Of a stretch of 64,000 nucleotides of DNA, positions 27,947 to 36,619 are shown piece after piece. Under the pieces are notes generated by a model. That model saw only the letters and a program-made list of their open reading frames with translations, ran no database searches and had not been told where the DNA came from. Made by a program: the position numbers and the translations under genes. Positions within the stretch are counted from its first letter, which is position 1. Each line of letters begins with the position of its first letter. The stretch is from assembly GCA_963850765.1 (NCBI GenBank), contig CAWKMN010000003.1, positions 1,054,001 to 1,118,000 of the forward strand, written 5' to 3'. Origin of the DNA: CAWKMN01 sp963850765. Its GTDB lineage: Bacteria > Chloroflexota > Anaerolineae > Aggregatilineales > Aggregatilineaceae.

Positions 27947-28927
27947 TCACGCCAGCAGGTTCAGCGTCTCCTTTTCGTGCTGCCAGACGGATAAATTCTC
28001 AAGCTGTTGGCGCAGCGCTTCCAGGCGCGGATAGCCGTCGGCATATTCGGAGGCCCATTCCTGGGCAAAGTCGCCGCGCCGGATCGAATCGAGCACCTGC
28101 TCCATCAGCCGCTTGAGCTTAACCTCTTTGAAGCGCTCAATGCGCGAGAGCGTGCCGTACTGGCTGGTGCGCGAATGCATGTGCAGACTGGACAGGATCC
28201 CCACTTCGGCCCAACGCGAGATGATATACCCTAGCTCGCCGGAGAGATACAGGCTGGTGAACACCGCTTCGGGCGGAAAGCCTTCCCGGTTGAGCACCTC
28301 GACAGCCGTCTGCAAGACACTGTGCAGCACCGGCAGAAGCGCCTGCTGGTTAAAGAGATCCAGCTCCGCCTCCTGCTGGAACGTCAGCTCAATCGCGCCG
28401 CGCCGCAGGGCTCCCAACGCTTTCGCCACGGCCAGCACGCGCGCCCACGCCTGCCCGGAAGCATCCTGCTGGACGGCGACGAAGCTCGGGAATCCGGTCC
28501 CCGCGACGTACCCTTCGCGCACCGCCTGCCCGACCGCCTGCGGCGCGACCAGCACCACATCGACATAGGGTGGCGGCTCAATGAACCCAAAGGCGACGGC
28601 ATAACCCGACGCGAAAACCAGCGTTTTGTCCGGCTTGAGACCGGGCGCAATCGCCTGCAAATAGACCTGCGTGGTGATTTCATCGGGCAGCAGCACAATA
28701 ATCAGGTCGGAGCGTTGGGTCGCGTCGGCGATCGAGGCGACTTCGAACCCGTCACGGTACGCCTGTTCCGCATAGGAGTCGCTCTGGTTGCCGATCAGCA
28801 CCGGGAAGGCGGTATCGCGCAGGTTGAGCGCGAAGGACTGCCCAAGGTTGCCATAACCCAACACGGCGATCTTCCGGTCCATCAGCAGGCCCAGATCCGC
28901 ATCCGCGTCACGATAAACCACAGCCAT
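27947..28927 (-). CDS. Ketol-acid reductoisomerase-like protein with altered active site
   Basis: I chose the ATG at 28927 because AAAGGA precedes it and the family N-terminus (YRDADADLGLL) begins there; this gives 326 residues, the class I KARI length. The NADP-binding GYGNLGQ is present (residues 24-30) and the overall alignment is end to end. The catalytic positions differ: FAHGF reads FASGY (Ser107), the APKGPGH lysine reads Gln130, DLFGEQ reads DLFNQQ (Asp190 kept, Glu194 to Gln) and the first Glu of ECLHE is replaced by Tyr227. Two-metal isomerase chemistry therefore looks unlikely. It is probably a paralogous dehydrogenase or binding protein of unknown role. Confidence 0.85.
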   Translation of the reverse strand: MAVVYRDADADLGLLMDRKIAVLGYGNLGQSFALNLRDTAFPVLIGNQSDSYAEQAYRDGFEVASIADATQRSDLIIVLLPDEITTQVYLQAIAPGLKPDKTLVFASGYAVAFGFIEPPPYVDVVLVAPQAVGQAVREGYVAGTGFPSFVAVQQDASGQAWARVLAVAKALGALRRGAIELTFQQEAELDLFNQQALLPVLHSVLQTAVEVLNREGFPPEAVFTSLYLSGELGYIISRWAEVGILSSLHMHSRTSQYGTLSRIERFKEVKLKRLMEQVLDSIRRGDFAQEWASEYADGYPRLEALRQQLENLSVWQHEKETLNLLA

Positions 28928-28968
28928 CGTCTTATCCTTTACCGCCAGACATCTGCCGCACACGCCGC

Positions 28969-28977
28969 ATTCTACAG
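28969..28977 (-). promoter_or_regulatory. -10-like element TAGAAT upstream of reductoisomerase-like gene
   Basis: On the minus strand, GCTG followed by TAGAAT lies 42 bases before the start at 28927. It is similar to other -10 candidates in the window; no -35 is obvious. Confidence 0.3.
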
Positions 28978-29095
28978 CGGATTATCGAAGTGTGCCTAAT
29001 CTGGAACATGAGTTAAGATCGTGCAACTCGATGCGGCACACTGCGTATAGATGACTAGTAGGGGCAACCGTTAGCTCGACCAGGTAGGGAAGCTT

Positions 29096-29683
29096 GTGAG
29101 CGTAGAAAACGATGCCTTGTGGGTAGACCAAACCCTGGCGGGTGATCCACAGGCTTTCGGGGAACTCGTCCAGCGGTACGAGCGCGATGTATTCAATCTC
29201 GCCTATCGTATGCTGAACGAACGGGGGGAAGCTGAGGACGCGGCGCAAGAGGCGTTCCTGCGCGCCTATGCCAATCTGGATCGGTACGATCCAGCGCGTC
29301 CGTTTAAGACGTGGCTGCTGTCGATTACATCCAACCATTGTATTGACCGGCTGCGGCGGCGGCGGCTTACCTGGCTGTCTTTGGAAGAGCCTCTGCCACC
29401 CCACCCTGCCCTGACCAGCGATCTGCCGGGGCCGGAAGAAGCAACACTGATGAACGAACGTAACCTGCTGGTGCAAGACTTACTCGACGAACTCAGCCCG
29501 GAATACCGGCTGGCGGTCGTCTTGCGCTACTGGTATGACCTGTCGTATGCCGAGATTGCGGACATGCTCGAAACGACGGAAAGCGCGGTCAAAAGCCGCC
29601 TGTTCCGCGCTCGCCAGGCCCTTGCCAGCGAGCTTGAATCACGCCCAATTCCCGCGCTCAACCCGGTAATGGAGGGTTCCTGA
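29096..29683 (+). CDS. ECF-type RNA polymerase sigma factor
   Basis: A 195-residue sigma-70 family factor with regions 2 and 4 only. Region 2 includes RMLNERGEAEDAAQEAFLRAY and the -10-contacting helix FKTWLLSITSNHCIDRLRRRR; region 4 is YDLSYAEIADMLETTESAVKSRL. The GTG start at 29096 is preceded by AGGTAGGGA. The stop overlaps the start of the next gene (TGATG), which encodes a membrane protein of anti-sigma layout, so this is probably a membrane-controlled stress regulon. Confidence 0.95.
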   Translation: MSVENDALWVDQTLAGDPQAFGELVQRYERDVFNLAYRMLNERGEAEDAAQEAFLRAYANLDRYDPARPFKTWLLSITSNHCIDRLRRRRLTWLSLEEPLPPHPALTSDLPGPEEATLMNERNLLVQDLLDELSPEYRLAVVLRYWYDLSYAEIADMLETTESAVKSRLFRARQALASELESRPIPALNPVMEGS

Positions 29684-30243
29684 TGACCCACGATCCGATG
29701 CTGTCCATGAACAACGCCCTCGATCAAGGACTCTCTGAGCAGGAGTGGGAGGCGCTGCACCGCCAGATCGAGGAGTCTGAGGAGGCAGCGACCGCCTGGG
29801 AGAACCTGCGCAAGACTGACGAGCTGCTCCACACGACGCCCATGGTCGCGCCACTGCCCGGTTTCACGGGCCGCGTGATGGCCGCCATCGCGGCTATGCC
29901 TCTGCCCGGTTTTGCCCAGCATCCCGGCATCGGATTGGCGTTGGGGCTGCTGGTGGCCGCTTTTATCGTGGTGCCGATCTTCGCGGCGTTGTTCTTCCTG
30001 CTGCTGAGCGTGCTGACCAATCCGGGCGTGCTGCTCGATGTGCTTCGGACCATCCTGAACGCGGTTGGCTATATGATCGGGCTGGTGGGGAATCTGGCGG
30101 GCGAAATCAAAGACGTGGTAGAAGAAACGCCCGTCGTGGCGGCGCTGCTGACGACGATGATCCCGGTGACCGTGCTGTGGGGTTGGTTGATCTGGTCCTT
30201 GTTGGGAGGGCCACGGTTTTTGACCAGACGGCCGCGAGGGTAG
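29683..30243 (+). CDS. Putative membrane anti-sigma factor
   Basis: A 186-residue protein whose start overlaps the sigma-factor stop. The acidic, helical N-terminal 75 residues (EQEWEALHRQIEESEEAATAW) would be the cytoplasmic sigma-binding part. No HxxxCxxC zinc motif is present. Membrane helices lie at about 83-112 and 158-180, with an amphipathic stretch between. The role is inferred from position and layout, not from a recognised domain. Confidence 0.75.
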   Translation: MTHDPMLSMNNALDQGLSEQEWEALHRQIEESEEAATAWENLRKTDELLHTTPMVAPLPGFTGRVMAAIAAMPLPGFAQHPGIGLALGLLVAAFIVVPIFAALFFLLLSVLTNPGVLLDVLRTILNAVGYMIGLVGNLAGEIKDVVEETPVVAALLTTMIPVTVLWGWLIWSLLGGPRFLTRRPRG

Positions 30244-30274
30244 GCTGTAACGCGACAAAGTGAGATAAGCTGAA

Positions 30275-31275
30275 ATGAGATCGACAATCCAAGCTCAACG
30301 TCGCTGGTTAGCCCCAATGGGCGTGTTCGCCCTGCTGATCCTGGCGTCGCTGGCCTGCGCCTCGCCCGAGTCCGACAACGTCCAGGGCCCCAGACTGGGC
30401 AAAACCTATACGCTCAATGCCGGCCAGGAACTCAGCGGCGATCAGGTGATCCTGGCCTATGAAATTGACCTGAAGCCCGGAAGCACCGTGGATGGCAATG
30501 CCACGCTGACCGGCAACAGCGTCAGCCTGGGAGCCACGGTGAAGGGTGATGTTGTCGTCGTGGCCGATAACCTCTCGGTAGGCAAAACCGCGCAAGTCAC
30601 CGGCGATCTGACGATCTGCGCCAAGAATTACAAAACCGACCCCGCCGCACGCGTGGACGGCGCGATCAAAGAAGAATGCGAGAACAGCGGCAGTGTCAGT
30701 TTCTCCAACACGGTCCAGTCCGGCTGGGATAGCTGGCGCGGCAGTATCTTCTTCCGGCTGACCAGTTCCATCGCCTCGGCGCTGTTGTTTGGACTGATCG
30801 CCGCCCTCGGAAGCATCCTGTTCCCACAGCCGCTCGTGCGGATGTCCGAATCGGTCCAGAGCTCCCCCTGGCTGCCGGCGGGATTGGCCTGCTCACCATG
30901 ATGGTCGCCGTGGGACTGACGATCATTTACAGCATGTCGCTGCTGCTGGTGCTGCCGGTGGTGCTGCTGCCCTTTGTGATCGTCGGGTGGCTGATTGTGG
31001 GTTTCCTCAGCCTGCTGGGATGGGTGGCACTGGCGCAGCCGTTCGGGGTTTGGGTCGTGAGCCGGTTCGGCATGGATCGCCAGCCGCGCATGGTGTCCGC
31101 AGCCATCGGCGGGATCACGCTGGCGCTGCTGCTGCGCATCTGGAGCATCTTCTGGTTCACAGCGTGGATCGGCCTGCTGGCGACGATCATCCTGGGCTCG
31201 GTCGGATTAGGGGCCGTCATCCTGACGCACATCGGCACGCGACCCTATCCGCGCTCACGGCTGGCGGCGGGCTAA
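30275..31275 (+). CDS. Bactofilin-like/polymer-forming membrane protein (frameshifted in this sequence)
   Basis: About 333 residues if repaired. A signal-type helix ends at SLACASPES. A bactofilin-like beta-repeat region follows (GSTVDGNATLTGNSVSLGA, then VKGDVVVVADNLSVGKTAQVTG). A membrane helix comes next, and the frame breaks near 30876-30880, where a G is missing from GCGGGATTGG. The remaining frame gives LLTMMVAVGLTIIY and three more helices to 31275. It is in the same orientation as the sigma/anti-sigma pair, with a 31-base gap, so it may be part of that operon. The function is probably an envelope-associated scaffold. Confidence 0.78.
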
Positions 31276-31312
31276 AATCGGTCTTTTTCGGTGCGAGGAT
31301 TCCACTGAATCA

Positions 31313-31403
31313 GCCCCTCCCCCTCCCCCTCCCCACGAGTGGAGAGGGAAAGCCACGTCAAGTCAAGTCCCCTTTCTCCGCGATGCGGGGAGGGATTTGA
31401 GGA
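31313..31403. repeat. CCCTCCCC-type dispersed repeat, copy 2
   Basis: Contains CCCCTCCCCCTCCCC, GGAGAGGG, CCCCTTTCTCC and GGGGAGGGATTTGAGGAAGG. It is clearly related to copies 1, 3 and 4 but partly rearranged. It fills the convergent gap between 31275 and 31439. Confidence 0.65.
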
Positions 31404-31438
31404 AGGTCGGCCAACAGGTCAAAGAGCGTCACGCTCCC

Positions 31439-34360
31439 CTACAACATATCCACCGGGTCAATATCCACAAACCACCCATCGGCCATATCCAGACCGTCGA
31501 GCAGCGCGGCGGGATTGGCGCTGCGCACGATCAGGTGCCAGCGGTAGAGATTGTTGCGGCGCGCGAAAAAACACGGTGTCGGCCCGATGATCTCCGTTGC
31601 GGTGAACTGCCCCTCGCTGATGCGCTGTTCGATGATTTGCTTGGCGCGGTTCGCCTCGTATTCGGCCACGTTCGCGGTTGGGAACCGGAACTCGATCCGC
31701 GCCAGCCGCCGGAACGGTGGGAAAAGCTGTTCCTGGCGGTACGCGATCTCCTGCCGGTAGAACGACGCATAATCATGGCGCGCCGCCGCCTGGATCGCGT
31801 AATGCTCTGGCAGGTAGCTTTGCAGCACCACATGCCCGCCCAGCACGCCGCGCCCGGCGCGTCCGGCTACCTGGGTTAATAGCTGGAAGGTGCGTTCCCC
31901 GGCCCGGTAATCGGGCAGCCCCAGCGCCGTATCCGCCGACATGATGCCCACCAGCGTCACGCGAGGTAAATCCAGCCCCTTGGCGATCATCTGCGTGCCG
32001 ACCAGAATATTCGCCTCTCCTTCGCTGAACTGGCGCAGGATGATCTCGTGGGCGTCGCGCCCGGTGGCCGTGTCCCGATCCCAGCGAATCGTGCGCGCGT
32101 CGGGGAACTCGTCGCGCACCGCCGTTTCGATCAGCTCTGTGCCCTGCCCAAAATGCCGGATGCGCGGGCTGCCGCACTGCGGACATTTCTTGATATGGTC
32201 GCGCGTATAGCCGCAGTAGTGGCACACCAGCGCCTCGTTGGGGCTGTGATAGGTCAGCGGCGAACTGCACCGTGGGCACTCCGCGATATAGCCGCAGTCC
32301 CGGCACATGACAAACGTCGCCGTGCCGCGCCGGTTCAGGAACAGAATCGCCTGCTCTCCGCGCAACAGCACATCGCTGATCGAGCCGTGCAGCGCCCGGC
32401 TGAACATACTGCGGTTGCCCGCGCGGAGTTCCTGACGCATATCCACAATCTGCACGGCGGGAAGATCGGCGCTGACTGCTTCGGAGGTATCTGTGGGATG
32501 ATAGCGGGCCGCTGGCGCATTCAGACGGCGCACCTGCTCCGCAATTTTCTCGCGGTGCGCGATCACCCGATCCGGCAGGCGCAAAAGCTGGTACTCGCCC
32601 CGTTCGGCGCGGAAATAGGTCCCGACGTCCGGGGTGGCGCTGCCCAACAGCACCGTGCCGCGCATGATCCGCATCAGTTGGATGGCTGTGTCGCGCGTGT
32701 GATAGTACGGCGGTGCGATGGGCGGCGACTGCTTGTAACTGTCGTCGTGTTCCTCGTCCAGAATCACCAGCCCGACATCCGGCAGCGGTGTGAACAGCGC
32801 CGACCGCGCCCCCACCACGATCTGCACATCACCCGACCGGGCACGCCGCCACGTATCGTAACGCTCACCCACGCTCAGGGCGCTGTGTACCACCGATACA
32901 CGACCGGGAAAGCGCGCCGCAAAGCGCCGCACCGTTTGCGGCGTCAGCGAGATTTCGGGCACCAGCACAATCGCCTGCCGGCCCTGTGCCAGCGCATGCT
33001 CCACTGCACTCATGTAGATCTCGGTTTTGCCGGAGCCCGTTACGCCGTGCAGCACAAATACGCCCGACACGTCAGGGGACGGCGAGATCTCGCCCCACTG
33101 CACGGTGTCCATATACTCGCGGATCTGCTGCCACGCGCGCCCCTGCTCAGCCGTCAGCGGCGGGGCCAGCGTCGGCACATAATCACGGTCCAGCAGCGGA
33201 TCGCGCCATGTCTCGGTCTCCCACAGCGTGATCAGCCCATCTTCCGCCAGCCGTTCGAGATCGCTCTGGCTCGCGCCGAGGGTCTTGAGATCGAGCGGCT
33301 CCCCGGCGGCGGCGAGCCGGTTCAGAATATCGAGATAAGGCTGGCCGCCCCGTAACTCGATGATCCGGCGGCGCGCTTCGGCCGCTGACAGCCGCAGCTC
33401 GACCACGGGCGGTTCTGCCACCCGGCGCACGATCCCGGCTGCTTCCAGGCGTGTCAGACCGCTCTTGTTCAGATCGGCGGGGGCAAGCGGCTGCTCCGCT
33501 TCAAGCAGGGCTTCCAGCACACTCGTCTGGGCCGGCGCGCGGGTGTACTCGCCCGCCAGCAGACGTTCCGCGATCTCCTGCGGCGGGCGGGCCAGTTCGA
33601 CCCAGGTTTCCTTCGATCCGATGATGACATCGCCGGATTTTTCCAGCGTGCGGATCGGGCTTTCGTTGCAGCCCACGGCTTTCATCACGTCGCTCAGCGT
33701 CAGTCGGTGCTTGCGCGCAGCCAACAGCACTTCCAGCACGTTCGCCCGCCGCAATTCACGCCCCAGGCGCGGCGCGATACCTGCGACCCGATTGACGGGG
33801 ATCGCCAGTTCGACCGTCTGCACGGTCTGGGGTTTCACATCCGGCGTGCCCAGCAGCGGATCCTGCCGCACGACACCGCGCTTGACCAGCCCGCCCAGCG
33901 AATTCTGCCAGCGGGTATGGGGCAGCGCATGGCTGATCTGCCGTCCGCGCAGCGCCCCACGCCGCCGCAGCAGACTCAGCAAGCGCTTCTGGGTCTCGGA
34001 TTGGCCGTCGGCCGTTTCATCGACGAGGCTGTAAAGGGAATCGCCGCGCTTGGCTAATCCGGGCGGCAGCATCAGCCACAGACACATGCCCAGCGGTGTC
34101 ACCGTCTGTTCGGCCATCCACCGCGCCAATTCGATCTGGGCCGGCGTTACGACCGGGTCGGGATCCAGCCGCTCGATCACCGGCTTGGTGATCGGGACCG
34201 GCGACTGCTCGTGCAGATCGATCACCACGCCCGTGGTATAAGCGGTCCCAAACGACACTTTGACCAGATGGCCGGGCGCGATACGGCCCGCCAATTGTTC
34301 GGGGATATGGTAGTGAAAGGTGTTGGTTACGCGGCGGTTGACCGCAACTTCTGCATACAT
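31439..34360 (-). CDS. priA: Primosomal replication-restart helicase PriA
   Basis: A 973-residue superfamily 2 helicase that reloads the replisome at stalled forks. The N-terminal 3'-DNA-end-binding domain opens YAEVAVNRRVTNTFHYHIPE. Walker A GVTGSGKTEIYM and DEAH-like LDEEHDDSYKQ are intact. Two zinc-binding sites are visible as CRDCGY-CPRC and CHYCGY-CPQCGS. It is longer than E. coli PriA (about 730) because of an insertion of about 200 residues between the N-terminal domain and the helicase. The ATG at 34360 follows the stop of the MEMO-like gene by two bases, so both share a transcript. Confidence 0.95.
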   Translation of the reverse strand: MYAEVAVNRRVTNTFHYHIPEQLAGRIAPGHLVKVSFGTAYTTGVVIDLHEQSPVPITKPVIERLDPDPVVTPAQIELARWMAEQTVTPLGMCLWLMLPPGLAKRGDSLYSLVDETADGQSETQKRLLSLLRRRGALRGRQISHALPHTRWQNSLGGLVKRGVVRQDPLLGTPDVKPQTVQTVELAIPVNRVAGIAPRLGRELRRANVLEVLLAARKHRLTLSDVMKAVGCNESPIRTLEKSGDVIIGSKETWVELARPPQEIAERLLAGEYTRAPAQTSVLEALLEAEQPLAPADLNKSGLTRLEAAGIVRRVAEPPVVELRLSAAEARRRIIELRGGQPYLDILNRLAAAGEPLDLKTLGASQSDLERLAEDGLITLWETETWRDPLLDRDYVPTLAPPLTAEQGRAWQQIREYMDTVQWGEISPSPDVSGVFVLHGVTGSGKTEIYMSAVEHALAQGRQAIVLVPEISLTPQTVRRFAARFPGRVSVVHSALSVGERYDTWRRARSGDVQIVVGARSALFTPLPDVGLVILDEEHDDSYKQSPPIAPPYYHTRDTAIQLMRIMRGTVLLGSATPDVGTYFRAERGEYQLLRLPDRVIAHREKIAEQVRRLNAPAARYHPTDTSEAVSADLPAVQIVDMRQELRAGNRSMFSRALHGSISDVLLRGEQAILFLNRRGTATFVMCRDCGYIAECPRCSSPLTYHSPNEALVCHYCGYTRDHIKKCPQCGSPRIRHFGQGTELIETAVRDEFPDARTIRWDRDTATGRDAHEIILRQFSEGEANILVGTQMIAKGLDLPRVTLVGIMSADTALGLPDYRAGERTFQLLTQVAGRAGRGVLGGHVVLQSYLPEHYAIQAAARHDYASFYRQEIAYRQEQLFPPFRRLARIEFRFPTANVAEYEANRAKQIIEQRISEGQFTATEIIGPTPCFFARRNNLYRWHLIVRSANPAALLDGLDMADGWFVDIDPVDML

Positions 34361-34362
34361 GA

Positions 34363-35211
34363 CTAATGGGTTGGTGTGGATCGCTGGTAAAAGACCGCGG
34401 AGGCGTACCCGACCACCTGGGCATAATCCCGTGTCACGTCACCGGAGGTCGCATGGCGCACAATCAGGGACGCATCCGCGCCCAACGCGCGCGCCGCGAT
34501 CATCACCGTGGCGATTGCGCCGTGCCCACACGCGAGCTTCTGCCCGTACTCCTCCGCCTCGATCACGCCGGCCGGGTCATAGGCGGCTACCGCGTCGAGC
34601 ACTTTCTGATCAAGCTGGTGGGCGACGGCCTGCGGGAAAAAGTGTGACAGATCCGAACTGGCGACCAGCAGCGCCTTCTGATCGCGCAGCACGTCGGCCA
34701 GCGCCGCGCCGAGGCGTTCGGCCATCGGCAGGGATTGGTCGATCAGCGCCAGCGGGATCAACCTGAAACTTCCCAATACGCGCTGCAAAAACGGCAGTTC
34801 GATCTCCAGGGAATGCTCGGAATCTTCCCGCACTGTGCCGAGCGGAACCTGTGCGCTCAGAGCCTCCAGCATCGTGCGATCCAGGGGCACCTGTCCCAGC
34901 GGCGTTTCGTACGCTTCATGGCCGGATGTCAGCACCTGGGACGGATAGCGCCGGTGGGAGGGGCCGATCAGCGCGACGACATCGACTTCCAACCCTTGCA
35001 GCGCCTTATAGGCATAGCCTGCGACCGGGCCGGAATAGCGGTGGCCGGCATGCGGGGCCAGAATACCGACAATATGCCCGTCGATAGTGGGAATCTCTGC
35101 CTGCTGGATGTAAGCATCGACCGAACTGGCCAGATGCCCCGGATGAGCGGGGTACCACGTGCCCGCGATCGGTGACGGCCGGACATCATGATAGGGTTGT
35201 GGACTGGACAT
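34363..35211 (-). CDS. MEMO1-like/AmmeMemoRadiSam system protein B
   Basis: The ATG at 35211 (after GGGAAAAG) gives 282 residues beginning with the family start RPSPIAGTWYPAHP. The metal-binding-type motifs APHAGHRYSG, GPSHRRY, SSDLSHF and CGHGAIATVMIAA are those of the MEMO/AmmeMemoRadiSam-B family. Proteins of this family are usually encoded near an AMMECR1 domain and a radical SAM protein; neither is adjacent here. The biochemical role of the bacterial family is not settled. It is upstream of priA on the same strand. Confidence 0.9.
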   Translation of the reverse strand: MSSPQPYHDVRPSPIAGTWYPAHPGHLASSVDAYIQQAEIPTIDGHIVGILAPHAGHRYSGPVAGYAYKALQGLEVDVVALIGPSHRRYPSQVLTSGHEAYETPLGQVPLDRTMLEALSAQVPLGTVREDSEHSLEIELPFLQRVLGSFRLIPLALIDQSLPMAERLGAALADVLRDQKALLVASSDLSHFFPQAVAHQLDQKVLDAVAAYDPAGVIEAEEYGQKLACGHGAIATVMIAARALGADASLIVRHATSGDVTRDYAQVVGYASAVFYQRSTPTH

Positions 35212-35325
35212 GGTCTTTTCCCGTCGGGCAAAGCCTGACCAAAAACCGATCACTTGTGTTTCACCAAGAAATCCGCGCGCGAGCCACCGCTTTCAGGTGT
35301 GGAGAGGAAGCGTGGCTCCCATCTG

Positions 35326-35355
35326 TTGACATGATCGAACCTCGGTGCTACCCTT
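35326..35355 (+). promoter_or_regulatory. Possible promoter of tnpB
   Basis: TTGACA (35326-35331), an 18-base spacer and TACCCT (35350-35355) lie immediately before the ATG at 35362. If used, transcription would start within a base or two of the start codon, giving a leaderless message. The -10 match is weak. Confidence 0.35.
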
Positions 35356-35361
35356 CATCAC

Positions 35362-36483
35362 ATGAAGCTCATCGCGCAGGTGCGCCTCTACCCGACGAAA
35401 GAGCAATACGCCACGCTTAAGCAGACGCTTGAGACGGCGAACGCGGCCTGCAACTCCATCAGCGCCCGCGCCTTCGAGGTGCAGGTCTTCCACCGCTATG
35501 GGATGCAACAGCTGACCTACTACGACGTGCGCAAGCGGTTCCGCCTCTCGGCGCAGATGGTCATCCGCTGTCTGGCGAAGGTGGCGAACGCCTACCGGCT
35601 GGACCGCAAGACGCCGCGCACCCTCAAGCCGCACGGCAGCATCGCCTACGATGACCGCATTTTGTCCTGGTACACGGACCGCGCGGCCGTCTCGATCTGG
35701 ACGGTTGACGGTCGGCAGACAATCCCGTTTGGGGCCGGAGAGCGTCAGCGGTCCTTGCTGAGTTTCCGGCAGGGCGAAACCGACCTCGTATTCTTCAACG
35801 GCATGTTCTTCCTGCTGGCGACGTGCGAACTGCCCGATCCGGAGCCGCGCGACGTGGCTGAGGCATTGGGCGTGGACCTGGGCGTGACGAATATCGCCAC
35901 CACCAGCGACGGCAACATCTTGACAAGCGAGCCAATCGAGTACAACCGCCAGCGGATGCAGCGGCTCCGTTCGGACCTGCAAGCGCGCGGCAGTCTGTCG
36001 GCCAAACGCCACTTGAGAAAATTGTCTGGACGCCAGCGGCGCTTTCAGAAAGACATCAACCACCAAATCAGCAAGCGTCTCGTTGCAACGGCTCAGCGCA
36101 CGAACCGCGCGATTGCCCTCGAAGATCTGACGGGTATTCGCGCGCGGACCAGGGCTAGAGGAGCCGAGCAGCGGGCGCGACACAGCAATTGGAGCTTTGC
36201 GCAACTGCGGCAATTCATCGAATACAAGGCACAGTTGGCGGGCATTCGGGTCGTTCTGGTGGACCCGAAACACACCAGCCAGCAGTGCGCTCGCTGTGGA
36301 CATATCGACAAAGCCAATCGTTGCAGTCAATCCGAATTCCTTTGCTGTGCCTGCGGACACGCGGCCCACGCCGATGTCAACGCTGCCAAAAACATCGCTT
36401 TATGGGCGGACGTCATGCCGCCTATCGTCTCGGATGCGTCCGCGCTTGCGGGTGCAGCGCCAGAGACAAGCCCTCAGCTTTAG
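35362..36483 (+). CDS. tnpB: RNA-guided endonuclease TnpB
   Basis: A 373-residue TnpB with the RuvC catalytic acids intact: Asp172 (LGVDLGVTNIA), Glu254 (IALEDLTGI) and Asp338 (HAAHADVNAAKNI). The zinc ribbon is CARCGH (Cys309, Cys312) with CCACGH (Cys328, Cys331). Known TnpB proteins use a right-end-derived RNA to cut a target next to a short motif and favour retention of the element. The length is typical and no lesion is seen, so the nuclease may be active. The 3' end of the gene should overlap its guide RNA scaffold. Confidence 0.95.
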   Translation: MKLIAQVRLYPTKEQYATLKQTLETANAACNSISARAFEVQVFHRYGMQQLTYYDVRKRFRLSAQMVIRCLAKVANAYRLDRKTPRTLKPHGSIAYDDRILSWYTDRAAVSIWTVDGRQTIPFGAGERQRSLLSFRQGETDLVFFNGMFFLLATCELPDPEPRDVAEALGVDLGVTNIATTSDGNILTSEPIEYNRQRMQRLRSDLQARGSLSAKRHLRKLSGRQRRFQKDINHQISKRLVATAQRTNRAIALEDLTGIRARTRARGAEQRARHSNWSFAQLRQFIEYKAQLAGIRVVLVDPKHTSQQCARCGHIDKANRCSQSEFLCCACGHAAHADVNAAKNIALWADVMPPIVSDASALAGAAPETSPQL

Positions 36484-36495
36484 CTGTGGGGTCAT
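36380..36495 (+). ncRNA. Predicted TnpB guide RNA scaffold (omega/reRNA)
   Basis: Placed by analogy with characterised TnpB loci, where the scaffold overlaps the end of tnpB and the element right end. The terminal stem is visible at 36471-36491: three G-C pairs and a T-G wobble, one bulged T, then four more pairs around a TTTA loop. The 5' end is a guess. The guide would be read from the flanking bases just after about 36495. Confidence 0.45.
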
Positions 36496-36576
36496 GACAT
36501 CTTATTTTACCACAGAGGGCAAGTGCTGCCGGAGGAAAATGGCCGCGGGCGTGGGACGCTTTCGCGGGCAGAAACA

Positions 36577-36600
36577 CAAACCGGGGTTTCCCCCGGCTTG
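36577..36600 (-). terminator. Terminator after groES
   Basis: On the minus strand, AAGCCGGGG pairs with CCCCGGTTT around a GAAA tetraloop, 20 bases after the groES stop. The following tail is TTTGTG. Confidence 0.6.
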
Positions 36601-36619
36601 TCGTCGATAAGAACAGGCC

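Larger units (their letters stand above)
35281..36500 (+). mobile_element. IS200/IS605-group element carrying only TnpB (IS1341-type)
   Basis: Boundaries are approximate. The left side has a subterminal hairpin: GAGCCACCGCTTTC (35281-35294) against GAAGCGTGGCTC (35307-35318), with a single bulge on one arm. The right side has a hairpin right at the tnpB stop: CCCTCAGC, TTTA loop, GCTGTGGGG (36471-36491). No TnpA gene is present, so the element depends on a TnpA elsewhere or is immobile. It sits between divergent neighbours and disrupts no recognisable gene. Confidence 0.8.

Noticed and set aside
29003..29024. GGAAC ... CGTGC as an ECF-type self-promoter of the sigma gene
   Set aside because: Spacing is only 12 bases, shorter than ECF promoters (about 16-17), so I do not annotate it.
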